A DNA stretch of 59,819 bases from CAZOKZ01 sp964580585. GTDB taxonomy: Bacteria > Sumerlaeota > Sumerlaeia > SLMS01 > JAHLLQ01. The notes below the pieces were generated by a model, which saw only the letters and a list, made by a program, of their open reading frames with translations, searched no databases and had not been told where the DNA came from. Positions 44,266-53,386 of the stretch are shown piece by piece. Location: assembly GCA_964580585.1 (NCBI GenBank), contig CAZOKZ010000023.1, positions 1-59,819 of the forward strand, read 5' to 3'. Numbering within the stretch: position 1 is the stretch's first letter; the number at the start of each line of letters is the position of its first letter. Both the position numbers and the translations under genes were made by a program.

Positions 44266-44487
44266 CACTCCGAAAATCGCGATTCTTGCCTGAAAATTGT
44301 CTACGCTTCTCACTTTTTGCATTATTCCATTAGGAATAATGCTGATATCCCCCTGAACTTACGCGTATCGACACAATATTTCTTGAAATCCAAAAACTCC
44401 TACTATATCTTTATATTTCCAAGTGATCGGCGTATAAATCCGATCATTGATGACACAATCGATTATTCCAAACGTGTGCCCTAGTAT

Positions 44488-44524
44488 GATCTGAGACCTT
44501 TAATACACCACTGGGTCTGAGATC
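44488..44524. repeat. Inverted repeat upstream of the integrase module
   Basis: GATCTGAGACC (44488-44498) faces GGTCTGAGATC (44514-44524) with one mismatch and a 15-nt loop. It lies 18 bp upstream of the small gene at 44542. Could be a terminator of the XRE gene, an operator, or an accessory recombination site. Confidence 0.5.
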
Positions 44525-44541
44525 AACAAGGGTGCAGAAGG

Positions 44542-45015
44542 TTGAAGTCTAGGGAGTCAAACAGCAATGACGCCGGGGAATTTCCCGACGCTTTCTTGCC
44601 CTTACATCACGATGCGGTACGCCGGGCAACCGGGGTGACGGCGAAGACACTCAAACGTGCGCTTCTCGAAAATCCCCATCAGTTTTCGCCGGACACGTAT
44701 CAGGTGATCGAAGCCAACTCGACACGACTTCTTCGTTTCAACCCCGCTCGGCATCTGCGCGCATTGGAGAAGAAAGCATCATGGCACGAAGAACAACGGG
44801 ATGGAAAATATACAGAAGAGGAAAAACACTTTGGGTCTGGTGGGCCGATGGAGCGGGAGGAAAAGTCCGCCAACGACTTACCGATGCCAAAGGAAACACG
44901 CTCGAATCGAACGTCAGCTCGCGCGAAGCGAACCAGGCAGCTGCCGCAGCCTACGATCAGTGGTGCCGATTGGCTGAAGGAGCAATTCGACAAAATGAGG
45001 AAACCGAAAAGTTAA
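44542..45015 (+). CDS. Putative HTH accessory (excisionase?) gene overlapping the integrase
   Basis: 157 codons. The N-terminal 80 residues look like a DNA-binding protein (HHDAVRRATGVTAKTLKRALLEN). It overlaps the integrase start by 235 bp in a different frame; the overlapping part is charged and ends GADWLKEQFDKMRKPKS, which still looks protein-like. It could be a genuine dual-coding overlap, or a shorter gene extended by a frameshift. Position just before an integrase fits a recombination directionality factor. Initiation is uncertain. Confidence 0.45.
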   Translation: MKSRESNSNDAGEFPDAFLPLHHDAVRRATGVTAKTLKRALLENPHQFSPDTYQVIEANSTRLLRFNPARHLRALEKKASWHEEQRDGKYTEEEKHFGSGGPMEREEKSANDLPMPKETRSNRTSARAKRTRQLPQPTISGADWLKEQFDKMRKPKS

Positions 45016-46178
45016 CATTGGGCATACTTCAACGCGATTTTGCCAAGGCACATATTCAAGACTGGGATGAGCGCACGTTCTACGACGTGATGCTTTATAT
45101 GAAAACGCTGGAAACATTTTTTGGTGCAAACTGTAACCCGCAAAATATCACAGCCAGAAACGCAGAAAAGTATAAACAATGGTTGCTTCGCGAAGGCGGT
45201 CGAAATGGCAAACCATTGGCTTCAGTCACAGCGGACAATCGTTTCCAGCATGCTGTGCGTGTGTTTCATTGGGCGATTAATATGGAATACCTCGATCGCA
45301 ACCCTTTCAAAAAAGTTAAGCCAATCAAAGCAAAACCAATTCGGGAAAAAGAACCGTTCACCATCGAAGAAACCATGCAGATTTTGAACACCTGTAAAAA
45401 TCAGCATCGGTGGTTTTATGCTGCCGTGTTGTTTGTTGCTGTCAGTGGAAGCCGTCGTGGTCCGATTCCCTTTGTCAAAATCAAAGACTTCAACGCTGCA
45501 CGCGGTATTCTTCACGTTCGCGACGAAATCTCGAAACAGGACAAAGGCCAGACTTATTACTTGCCAGATTTCGTGGCGGACGAACTACGTCGTGTATCGG
45601 CAGGCCGTGATGCCGAAGACTGGTTGTTCACATGCTGGGATGGAAGGCAAATGAACGAAAAGATGTTCGACAAACCCAACAACTTGGAAAAACCACCACC
45701 ATGCCGTGCTTGGTATCGACTGCTCAAGGACGCTCGCGTCAAACCACGCGGCATCCACAATCTGCGCCGCGCTGCCGTCACCAACCTGGTTGCCGCAAAC
45801 GTCAGCATGGATCGTGTCACTGCTGTTACGGGACAAACCGTCGAAGTCGCTCGCGACCATTACCTGCAAGTCGACGGTGCCGATCAGAGGCGTACCATGG
45901 AAGAACTTCTAGGTTTGTACGTGGAGGACGAATCGGATGACGAAAGCGACGAAGATGACCCCGTTCATCTCGATCTGACGACCTTCGAAGCCGACGCGTT
46001 AGCAACTGTGTTGAAGCAACAACTTCGTCACGAGGCTGCTCCCAAATCACCACTTTTAAATAATTCTGGCACAAATTCTGGCACAAACCGCAACGGCGCG
46101 ATTGGCAAATCCAATAATACCAATGTTTTAGAAATTGTGGCGGTGGGGGTGGGATTCGAACCCACGAGGCCGGGATAA
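44781..46178 (+). CDS. int: Tyrosine integrase reading into tRNA-Ser(CGA)
   Basis: 465 aa. An N-terminal arm-type domain (GWKIYRRGKTLWVWWADGAGG), a core-binding domain, and a catalytic domain with SGSRRGP (R225/R226), HNLRRAAVTNL (H326, R329) and the nucleophile Y361 in VARDHYLQVDG. After an acidic linker (about 375-395) the reading frame continues through NSGTNSGTNRNGAIGKS and into the tRNA 3' end (the last 14 or so codons). It should integrate an element at the 3' end of tRNA-Ser genes. The same C-terminal peptide is preserved as relics at 11.34-11.42 and 11.99-12.07 kb. Confidence 0.9.
   Translation: MARRTTGWKIYRRGKTLWVWWADGAGGKVRQRLTDAKGNTLESNVSSREANQAAAAAYDQWCRLAEGAIRQNEETEKLTLGILQRDFAKAHIQDWDERTFYDVMLYMKTLETFFGANCNPQNITARNAEKYKQWLLREGGRNGKPLASVTADNRFQHAVRVFHWAINMEYLDRNPFKKVKPIKAKPIREKEPFTIEETMQILNTCKNQHRWFYAAVLFVAVSGSRRGPIPFVKIKDFNAARGILHVRDEISKQDKGQTYYLPDFVADELRRVSAGRDAEDWLFTCWDGRQMNEKMFDKPNNLEKPPPCRAWYRLLKDARVKPRGIHNLRRAAVTNLVAANVSMDRVTAVTGQTVEVARDHYLQVDGADQRRTMEELLGLYVEDESDDESDEDDPVHLDLTTFEADALATVLKQQLRHEAAPKSPLLNNSGTNSGTNRNGAIGKSNNTNVLEIVAVGVGFEPTRPG
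46137..46157 (-). other. Putative right attachment site at tRNA-Ser(CGA) 3' end
   Basis: Same 21 nt (with GGCGGTGGGGGTGGGATTC) as at 12049-12069 in the same orientation. It spans the CCA, discriminator, acceptor 3' strand and part of the T arm of tRNA-Ser(CGA), and is also the end of the integrase coding frame. Confidence 0.6.
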
Positions 46179-46231
46179 ACCAGCCTACTCGCTTTCGAGG
46201 CGAGCTCCTTCAACCACTCGGACACCCCACC
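46138..46231 (-). tRNA. tRNA-Ser (anticodon CGA)
   Basis: Complete class II tRNA on the minus strand: acceptor GGTGGGG/CCCCACC, discriminator G, encoded CCA at 46140-46138, anticodon loop CTCGAAA with CGA (46197-46195), long variable arm, T arm GTGGG-TTCGAAT-CCCAC. Acceptor and T arm are identical to those of tRNA-Ser(UGA) at 11266. It converges on and overlaps the integrase 3' end by 41 bp. Confidence 0.96.
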
Positions 46232-46351
46232 GGTTGAAACGTCTTTGTCTGGTGGCTCTTGTGGCCGCCAGGGAGCGTTGTGGATGCCCCAAGGTGCCCC
46301 CAGTGGTCAACCACCGATTTGAGGAGGATGCGTTTTTTTCCAGGCGGTTGG

Positions 46352-49300
46352 TTAGAAATCTTCGTCCAGGCTGTCAAAGTCTTCGTCAAAGGAATCCGGA
46401 ATGGATTTTTCACTGGGTTCTGGGGCGGGACGTTCTTTGTTTTCGGGTTTCCGAGGTTTGCTGGGCATGCTTGGAAACTGAGCCGCGGGGGTGATGTTCA
46501 TTTTGCGCAGAATTCCCGAGTTCAGCTTGATGGGCATTGTGGGGGCTTCTTCTGCGTTTTCGCCTAAATCGAGTTCTTCTCCAAAAAGATCGGCGACGTT
46601 TTGGAATTTGCGCGGCGCCGGATCGATGTCGGGGTCCAGTTCGGGGTCCAATTCGTCGGGCAACGAATCGGTAGGGGACGGACTGAAGGGAATGGGAATT
46701 TTGGATTCCACGGCGGATCCCATGTCCAGGTCGAGTTCGTCGAGTTCGTCTTCGGCGGGAACGGATTCTTCGGGGGCGGCTTCGCTTCCACCGTCCATGT
46801 CGAGATCGACGTCTTCGAGTTCGGAATCCTGGGTGGGGGATTCCGTCTCAGTGGGACGATTTACCAACTTTGGACTGCCTCGGAACACAGGGCCTATTTT
46901 GGAAGGCGTTTGTGGCTGCGGTGTGGAAACCAGAGGCTCCATCGGGTTGGCGGGGTTTGAACCCGCTGGGCGGATAATGCGGTCGTGGCGGTCCTGCTCA
47001 TCGTAATCCACGTCCAAATCCAGGTCGTTTTCCAAATCGAAATCGTCGTCTGCCCTCCAGGCGCCGCTTTGCGGGGCTGGTGCTGGAGCAGCAGGGCGCT
47101 TTTGCTTAATGACCGTTGTGGGGGTTTCCGGGCGGGTGGCTCTGGCGGAGCCCGGCATGGTGGAATCGTTATGCGCCATCAATTGCTTATTGGCGTCGTG
47201 CGCGGATGGATGCAGGCGTTCCGGATTGCCACCGATGCGAACGAAGGCTTCTTCCAGCGATGCGCGCATTTCCAACGCCGATTGATAGCGGTCGGCGGGA
47301 TTTTTTTCCAGGCATTTCATGATGATGGCGTCGAGCAATTCCGGGATCGTTCCGCAAATTTCCCGCGGATTCGTCGGCAGAACGTTTACCTGCTGGTAGG
47401 AAATATCGCCCGAAATAAACGGCGGCGAACCCGTCAGCATTTCATACATAATGATGCCGACGGAGTAAATGTCCGACCGCGCGTCGATACGTCCGCCGTG
47501 CACTTGCTCGGGAGACATGTAGCGCGGTGTGCCGATCAATGCCCCTGTCGGGGTAAACGTGGCTTCCTCGATGTGAACGATGCCAAAGTCCGTCAATTTG
47601 ATGACGTTGCTCGGAGCCAGCATGATGTTATCGGGCTTGATGTCGCGGTGAATAATGCCTTTGCGGTGTGTGGCGTCGAGCGCATCGCACACCTGCATCA
47701 TCCAGTCCATGACTTCGAGCACATAGTTCAATTCAACATCGACGGTCTGGACAAATTTGTCCTCAAGGATGTCGCGCAACGAAGGCCCGTCCACAAATTC
47801 CATGGCGATGTAGGATTGGCCGTAGAAATTTGAAATGTTGTAGTCGAGAATATTGACGATGTTTTTGTGGTGCAATGTTGCGGCGATTCGCGCTTCGCGA
47901 AAGAAACGATCAATGGCTTTGTCGCTGCCGCTCAATCCCTCGCGCAGGATTTTCATCGCCACTTCTACGTTCGTTTTCAGGTCGATGACCTTGTGCACAA
48001 CGCCCATGCCGCCCGAGCCGATTTTTTGCAGGTATCGGTAGCGACCGATCGAGTGATCTCCGATCAGTTCGCGCATTTTGGGATCGACGGCGAACTCGGC
48101 AGCCACAGACGAAACACGTTGCTGGTAGAATTCAATTTTCGCTTTGGTATCCCGGAAACCAGGGTCGTAATCCCGGATCAACGTCGCCGATTCGAGCGCA
48201 AGTTTCCATTGCTCGGTGTTTTGGAACGAAATCATCAGGTCATACAGGTGCTCGAGATCCTCGGTTTCAAGCACCGGCAGGTTCTGGAACTTCTGAAAAG
48301 CCGCCTTGTAATCGCGCGCGCGGAAAAGCGCTACGGCCATGCGGCGGTTGGCTTTCATTCCGAATTCAGGATACGTAGCGACCTTGCGATATTCCTTCAA
48401 GGCGCGTTCGATATTGCCTTTTTCCAACGCCACGTCGCCCAGCTTGAGCCGGACCTCGCACGCGTCTGGATTGGAGAGCAAAATCTGCTCGCATGCCTGG
48501 ATTAACCGCGCCCGGATGTCATCGAGCGTCGGGTCCAGGAACAGCGCGCGTTCCGAATAAAATAATGTGCGTCGCCAATCGCGTCGTTCGGCGAAGAAAT
48601 TCGCCAGAAAGGCCAGGTTTTTTTCGCTGATGTCCGGCAATCGTTCGAGGAGCGAATCCAAGGGTTCGAGAATCGACCGGTAGTCCTCGTATCCGAGTTC
48701 CAAGACATGCAGATAGGCGTCGAATGCCTGGCGCCAACGGCGATTTTTCCAGTGCAATTCCGCCAACTGCAACTCCGTGTTGATCTCGATTTCCCAATCT
48801 TCGCCCTTCTTCTTGATCAATTCGGCGCCGGTATCATCGTCCTTGCCGCGCGAAAGCAACGCCTTGCTGCCACGTGAAATCCAATCGTGTTCGTTGATAA
48901 ATTGCAGCAAATAGACGGCTGTATCGAGTTCGCCACGCTGTTCAAGCAATACTGCGATCTCGTTCAGGAGTGCTTTGGCTTCCGAATCGATTTCGATTTT
49001 CGACAGGTAATCGAACGCCTGGCGGAAGTCCTCCATGTCGATCAGCAAACGGCCCAGCTTCTTAACCAACGAAGGGCTTTTCGCCAGCGCCTCGGGTTGG
49101 AGCTGTCGCGCCCAACTCAGTGCTTCCTGGTTGTTGCCCATGACCAGCGAGACCTCGCAAATCTGGCGGATCAGGTCGTTGAGTGCCGTCGGATCGTGCT
49201 GGTAGTTTTCGATGCGGCGGGTCAGGAACGAATAATACGCATCGAGGGTTTGTTGGTCCACTTCGCCTTCGTCCACCAACTCGCGGTACAGCTTGTTGGC

Positions 49301-49852
49301 CTCGTCCATTCGGCCCAGGCGTTGGTAAATTTCGGCGAAAAATGCCACTACATTCGGCGGTAACGCATAAATTTCCTGGATCGCCTCGAAATGCGAGCAA
49401 ATGCCGTCCAGGTGATCGAGCCCCAGGGCGAGTGCGGATCGATAGCGCTGGATCGCTTCGCGGTACTCGCCGCGGATCAGTTGGATGTCGGCGATCGCCG
49501 CATAGATGTCGGGTGAATCGGGGTATTCCTGGGCCAGAGCGCCCAATTGTTCGATGGTTTCCGATAGTCCTTCGGGATCGATGTCCTCGATACTGGGTAC
49601 ATCGCTGACCAGAACGCGGCCCTGGCTGGTCATAAACCCAATAGCCACAGCGCGTTGCAGTTTTGCGTCCGTGGGAAAAGCGTTGCTGGCTTCTTCATAG
49701 ACCTGGAGCGCGCGCGGGTGGAAATGACCGGCCTTAAAGTAAGCAATAGCAAGCTGGTGCAACAGCTTGCGGTTGCCGGGGTGGGACTCGCACGAGGCCT
49801 CGAGGGACTCGATCGTCCGCCGGAACATTTCTTTTTTGGGCAATGTCGCCAT
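46352..49852 (-). CDS. TPR-containing Ser/Thr protein kinase with acidic tail
   Basis: 1166 aa from ATG49852 (MATLPKKEMFRRTIE). Residues 1 to about 590 are tandem TPR-like helices. A Hanks-type kinase follows at about 600-870: GSGGMGVVHKVIDL (P-loop), VEVAMKIL (Lys), GIIHRDIKPDNIML (catalytic loop), KLTDFGIVH (DFG), GTPRYMSPEQ (APE region). From about 900 the protein is low complexity and rich in Asp/Glu/Pro (ENDLDLDVDYDEQDRHD and similar), with no membrane helix. Kinases with fused TPRs are common in planctomycete-like bacteria and act in signalling; the substrate is unknown. It is monocistronic. Confidence 0.88.
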   Translation of the reverse strand: MATLPKKEMFRRTIESLEASCESHPGNRKLLHQLAIAYFKAGHFHPRALQVYEEASNAFPTDAKLQRAVAIGFMTSQGRVLVSDVPSIEDIDPEGLSETIEQLGALAQEYPDSPDIYAAIADIQLIRGEYREAIQRYRSALALGLDHLDGICSHFEAIQEIYALPPNVVAFFAEIYQRLGRMDEANKLYRELVDEGEVDQQTLDAYYSFLTRRIENYQHDPTALNDLIRQICEVSLVMGNNQEALSWARQLQPEALAKSPSLVKKLGRLLIDMEDFRQAFDYLSKIEIDSEAKALLNEIAVLLEQRGELDTAVYLLQFINEHDWISRGSKALLSRGKDDDTGAELIKKKGEDWEIEINTELQLAELHWKNRRWRQAFDAYLHVLELGYEDYRSILEPLDSLLERLPDISEKNLAFLANFFAERRDWRRTLFYSERALFLDPTLDDIRARLIQACEQILLSNPDACEVRLKLGDVALEKGNIERALKEYRKVATYPEFGMKANRRMAVALFRARDYKAAFQKFQNLPVLETEDLEHLYDLMISFQNTEQWKLALESATLIRDYDPGFRDTKAKIEFYQQRVSSVAAEFAVDPKMRELIGDHSIGRYRYLQKIGSGGMGVVHKVIDLKTNVEVAMKILREGLSGSDKAIDRFFREARIAATLHHKNIVNILDYNISNFYGQSYIAMEFVDGPSLRDILEDKFVQTVDVELNYVLEVMDWMMQVCDALDATHRKGIIHRDIKPDNIMLAPSNVIKLTDFGIVHIEEATFTPTGALIGTPRYMSPEQVHGGRIDARSDIYSVGIIMYEMLTGSPPFISGDISYQQVNVLPTNPREICGTIPELLDAIIMKCLEKNPADRYQSALEMRASLEEAFVRIGGNPERLHPSAHDANKQLMAHNDSTMPGSARATRPETPTTVIKQKRPAAPAPAPQSGAWRADDDFDLENDLDLDVDYDEQDRHDRIIRPAGSNPANPMEPLVSTPQPQTPSKIGPVFRGSPKLVNRPTETESPTQDSELEDVDLDMDGGSEAAPEESVPAEDELDELDLDMGSAVESKIPIPFSPSPTDSLPDELDPELDPDIDPAPRKFQNVADLFGEELDLGENAEEAPTMPIKLNSGILRKMNITPAAQFPSMPSKPRKPENKERPAPEPSEKSIPDSFDEDFDSLDEDF

Positions 49853-50228
49853 TGCGAGGGACCTGATTACTCCCAATCGGGGATTTCCTCACAAACGCTC
49901 TCGCAAATCCCGGCCCGGATCAAGGAAGAACGAAACGAACCACCTGACCGAACATCCAGCATGCGCTTGAATGCGCAAAAAAGGCGTTCAAGGCGGAGAT
50001 TTGCGGTGAGGGGGCCTCGACTCAGTGGTTTCGACCTTTTTCTAAGGCCAGAAGGTAAAAGCAGACAATAGCAAGATGACCATCGCCAAGAAGAAACCTG
50101 CAAAATCCAGGAAATATTTGCACACAAAACACCGCAAATCTTAGCCACTGGTTCCCGAACGAACTTTGCTTGATTCGTCTGAACAACCATGGCAGGAATC
50201 GGTATCCCGATTTTCAAGGCCTCTCCAG
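49853..50228. other. Intergenic region between divergent genes
   Basis: 376 bp between the kinase (minus) and the DUF1569 gene (plus). I see no gene, tRNA or clear hairpin in it; promoters for both flanking genes presumably lie here. Confidence 0.4.
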
Positions 50229-50690
50229 ATGAGCGCACCCTTCCTGACGCGACAGACAATGCCCAAGTTCCGCGAGCGTCTGGAGCACATCGCGCCGCTG
50301 TCGCATCGCCAATGGGGAGAATTGGAGCCACCCGCCATGCTGGCACATTTACGGCGGACCATCGAAATCTCGCTCGGAGAGATCGAAGATATCAAAGACG
50401 AAAGCACGGTTTTCTCCCGCACGGTTATCTGGTGGTTTGCGTTTCACTTGATGACCGATTGGCCGAAAGGTAAGCTGAAGGCGCCGGATTATTTTTTTAT
50501 CGATACCGAAGACACCATCGAGCAGGAACGCGCCCGGCTTCTTGAAACAATGGATCGTTTCATCGAAGCCAGCGAATCCACTCCCGACCGCAAGACACTC
50601 AGCCCGCTGCTGGGGATGAAAACCTTGCGTGCCTGGCGCCGCATCCATGGCATTCACATGGATCATCATCTGCGGCAGTTTGGGGAGTAG
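50229..50690 (+). CDS. DUF1569/DinB-like protein
   Basis: 153 aa. Four-helix DinB-type layout: HRQWGELEPPAMLAHLRRTIEISLG near the start, and the closing HPLLG-like segment LSPLLGMKTLRAWRRIHGIHMDHHLRQFGE with the conserved metal-type histidines (HxxHHLRQF). DUF1569 members are putative thiol- or metal-dependent enzymes of unknown reaction. ATG50229 is chosen because family homology begins about there; there is no strong ribosome binding site. Confidence 0.7.
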   Translation: MSAPFLTRQTMPKFRERLEHIAPLSHRQWGELEPPAMLAHLRRTIEISLGEIEDIKDESTVFSRTVIWWFAFHLMTDWPKGKLKAPDYFFIDTEDTIEQERARLLETMDRFIEASESTPDRKTLSPLLGMKTLRAWRRIHGIHMDHHLRQFGE

Positions 50691-50706
50691 AGGGGGCATT
50701 TGGGGG

Positions 50707-51819
50707 ATGAAGTCCTGGAACCGCAGGCGGCGAGTTGATCGTCGCAATATGCTCAAAGATCAAAAAATTTTCAATCGTTTTGCCAATAGTTCACCTTCTC
50801 GCGAACCAATCAAACTGTATAAACGTTTCCCGGAGTTCCTTTCTGGATTCAACATTCTTGAACGCGCTTGGGCAGGGTGGAATACGAGCCTCGCTCGTCC
50901 ATTATTTCTGACGATCATGAATGTCGAGCGAAGTGTCGCTCTCATGCTTTGCTCGGTACCCATTGCCTGTTTATTGTATTATCACACTGATTTTATTTCG
51001 CGTTTAAGTGTTCCGATTGAACTCATATTCTTCTGGAATATTATCCATAATAGAGAGTTGTTTGTCGCCTTCATATTAGGAACTATCTTGGCGATTTCCG
51101 TTCGTCGAACATTCCAATCGAAATTTTATCTCGAAGATCTCAATCTTCTACCCCTCAAACGTCGCATGTTGTTTGATGGGGGGCTGGTATTTTTTAGTTT
51201 TATTTTGATCTGGGCATATATATTAATGTGGTTGAGTACCAGCTTACTGGATTGGTCAATTTCTGGATTCGATTTACTTGCAATTAAAAAAAGTTTTATG
51301 TTGTCCGACAAACTTTACGATGTTACACATGCTAATAATTGGATAAAGATTTTCGTGGTGGAAATTACATGGAGGTTTTCTTCTTTTTTGTCATTAATAA
51401 GTTGGTTACTCTTGGTCATAATCTCTTTGGTGAGTCGGAGAATTCCCATACCTAGTATTATTGGATTTGGTATGATTATTTTCGTTCTCCGAATCGTTGA
51501 TCGAATAATATTAGCAATCATGCTGGTGCTATGTAGCGGGATGGGATTCTTTGGTTTTTGCATGATAATACCTGTCCGAATATTATTTTTTACGACTATT
51601 TGCAGTATGATTATCTATCGCGCCGAGTTCTGGTTTGTCCTCCAAAAAATGGAAGTTGAGTATCAGGAACAAAATGAAGTGGAAATAATAGAATCGGCAG
51701 AATTAGATGCCATTTTGACCAGTAAATATGAGCATCGAAAGGAAAGGATGAAAACTTTGGAGGCGGGACTTCGTCGGCAACGTCAGCATTATAATGCAAA
51801 ACAAAAGAAACAAAAATGA
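50707..51819 (+). CDS. Polytopic membrane protein of unknown function
   Basis: 370 aa from ATG50707 (GGGGG upstream) or 356 aa from ATG50749. About seven hydrophobic segments, the first near residue 67, and a hydrophilic Glu/Lys-rich C-terminal coiled coil (VEYQEQNEVEIIESAELDAI; MKTLEAGLRRQRQHYNAK). Codon use is much more AT-rich than in the neighbouring genes, suggesting recent acquisition. I do not recognise a family. The 292 bp to the next gene contain no supported gene. Confidence 0.55.
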   Translation: MKSWNRRRRVDRRNMLKDQKIFNRFANSSPSREPIKLYKRFPEFLSGFNILERAWAGWNTSLARPLFLTIMNVERSVALMLCSVPIACLLYYHTDFISRLSVPIELIFFWNIIHNRELFVAFILGTILAISVRRTFQSKFYLEDLNLLPLKRRMLFDGGLVFFSFILIWAYILMWLSTSLLDWSISGFDLLAIKKSFMLSDKLYDVTHANNWIKIFVVEITWRFSSFLSLISWLLLVIISLVSRRIPIPSIIGFGMIIFVLRIVDRIILAIMLVLCSGMGFFGFCMIIPVRILFFTTICSMIIYRAEFWFVLQKMEVEYQEQNEVEIIESAELDAILTSKYEHRKERMKTLEAGLRRQRQHYNAKQKKQK

Positions 51820-52111
51820 ATATTAATGATTAGCTTTGATGGATCGAAGTTTTAAACTGTAAAATTCCTTGACCTCATCTCTCTTGTAAATCCGATATCG
51901 TACATTCCCACTCCAATTCCTGTTGGTATCCTCCAAATACCGTTTGATGGGTTTCCTGAACGTCGTTTATCTGAGCGACGAAAAGTTATGTGTTTTTTCC
52001 TCCTTGTTTTTTGACCGACTAAATTTTGTAGTGTTGAGAATTTCGATGAACGAGGAGTTTTTCTTTTGATTTCAATTTGATAGTCTTCTATAAGTAGTAT
52101 TACTCGATCTA

Positions 52112-53206
52112 TCAAATCACCCGCATTTTCCGCCACTCCCACATCGCATGCGCCCCCAGCAGCACGAACACGAGCGGTACGACGATCATGGCCGCGAGTG
52201 CATACGTGTCGAGCGCCGCGCTTTGCGTTGCCTCAAGCGCCAGGTAACCGACGTACATTGCGTAAAGCCCCACGAAAATCAGGCCTTCGAGGCGATTGAT
52301 CAAATAACCGGTGAAAAAAATCGGCAGGCAAATTACCGCCACCGCGATGATGAGTGGAATTTCCAACATCAACGTTTCGTGCGATACGGGAATGGGGGAC
52401 GGAGATACCAAGCCCGTTGCGCCGAGCACGACAACAATATTGAAAATGTTGCTGCCTACCACGTTGCCCACGGCGATGTCGCGTTCGCCCTTGAGCGCCG
52501 CCACGATGGAGGTAAACACCTCGGGCAGCGACGTGCCTCCGGCCACAAGCGTCAAACCGATGACCATCTCGCTGACCCCGAACGCGCGCGCCATCGTGAC
52601 CGCGCTTTCCACCAACCACTTGGAACCGAGCACCAGCATCCCAACGCCCATCACCACGAGAAAGACGTTCCACGCGCGGTTGCTACGCAACGGGCCTTCG
52701 AGACCAAGGTCCTCGACTTCGTGTTCGATGGCTGCCTGCTCTTCGCGCGTTTCGCGGCGACTGTTGCGAACCACCCACGTGGTATAACAAAGGCCCGAAC
52801 CGAAAAGAAGCACGCCGTCGAGCCGCCCGAAACTGCCATCGAGCGCCATCACCAACGTCGCCACCGAAACAGCGATCATCACCGGCACGTCTTTGCGCAC
52901 CAGTTGGGCGTGCACCACAAGCGGCACGATGATCGCCGACACGCCGAGGATAAAGAGCACGTTGAACAAATTGCTGCCAACAATGTTGCCGATGGCAATA
53001 TCGGGCTGGCCTTTGAACGCCGACGATACGGCGACGGCCAACTCCGGGGCGCTTGTTCCATACGCCACCACCGTCAACCCGATCACCAACGGCGACACGC
53101 CAAACGTTACGGCCAGACGCGCCGCGCCGCGCACCATCCATTCGGCGCCCGAAACCAGCAATGCGATTCCAAGGATGAAAAATATTATCGTTTGAACGTC
53201 GATCAC
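52112..53206 (-). CDS. Calcium/sodium (cation) antiporter, CaCA family
   Basis: 364 aa, about ten membrane helices in two homologous halves. Each half has the alpha-repeat signature: VVAYGTSAPELAVAVSSA with GNIVGSNLFNVLFILG, and LVAGGTSLPEVFTSIVAA with GNVVGSNIFNIVVVLG. This fits YrbG-type Na+/Ca2+ exchangers that export Ca2+. The start is probably GTG53206 (VIDVQTIIFF) with GGAG upstream; the longer frame to 53269 lacks family similarity. Monocistronic. Confidence 0.88.
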   Translation of the reverse strand: MIDVQTIIFFILGIALLVSGAEWMVRGAARLAVTFGVSPLVIGLTVVAYGTSAPELAVAVSSAFKGQPDIAIGNIVGSNLFNVLFILGVSAIIVPLVVHAQLVRKDVPVMIAVSVATLVMALDGSFGRLDGVLLFGSGLCYTTWVVRNSRRETREEQAAIEHEVEDLGLEGPLRSNRAWNVFLVVMGVGMLVLGSKWLVESAVTMARAFGVSEMVIGLTLVAGGTSLPEVFTSIVAALKGERDIAVGNVVGSNIFNIVVVLGATGLVSPSPIPVSHETLMLEIPLIIAVAVICLPIFFTGYLINRLEGLIFVGLYAMYVGYLALEATQSAALDTYALAAMIVVPLVFVLLGAHAMWEWRKMRVI

Positions 53207-53386
53207 CAAAGAAACTCCGCGCGGTCGCCCGCAAGATGGCCCCCACCCAACGGTGCAACCGGCTTCCACGACAAGGGAAATCGGACAAAGCCACTCTCCC
53301 GCAAGCGGTTGGCATTGACGATTTCACCGCGTGGAACGATCATTTGGAATTGAGAGATGAGGTTTGCACCGGGGAGGAAAATCGCC

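Larger units (their letters stand above)
12049..46157. mobile_element. Putative ~34-kb integrative island at tRNA-Ser carrying metal resistance
   Basis: Bounded by the 21-nt direct repeats at 12049 and 46137, with a tyrosine integrase reading into the tRNA at the right end. The content is accessory: Ni/Co efflux, Cu P-type ATPase, TRASH proteins, two-component system, Cus-type RND operon, an HTH plus two-recombinase cluster, three XRE regulators and a RadA-like operon. Much of it is more AT-rich than mtnA, folE2, hemB and thrS on the flank. Limits are inferred; internal composite or tandem elements are likely. Confidence 0.5.

Noticed and set aside
46985..47833. 282-codon plus-strand frame opposite the kinase
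   Set aside because: Antisense shadow of the Ser/Thr kinase.
51852..52142. 96-codon minus-strand frame between the membrane protein and the antiporter
   Set aside because: Overlaps the antiporter end, basic low-complexity, no good start; not supported.
52148..53353. 401-codon plus-strand frame opposite the CaCA antiporter
   Set aside because: His/Arg/Asp-rich antisense shadow; the minus-strand antiporter is unambiguous.
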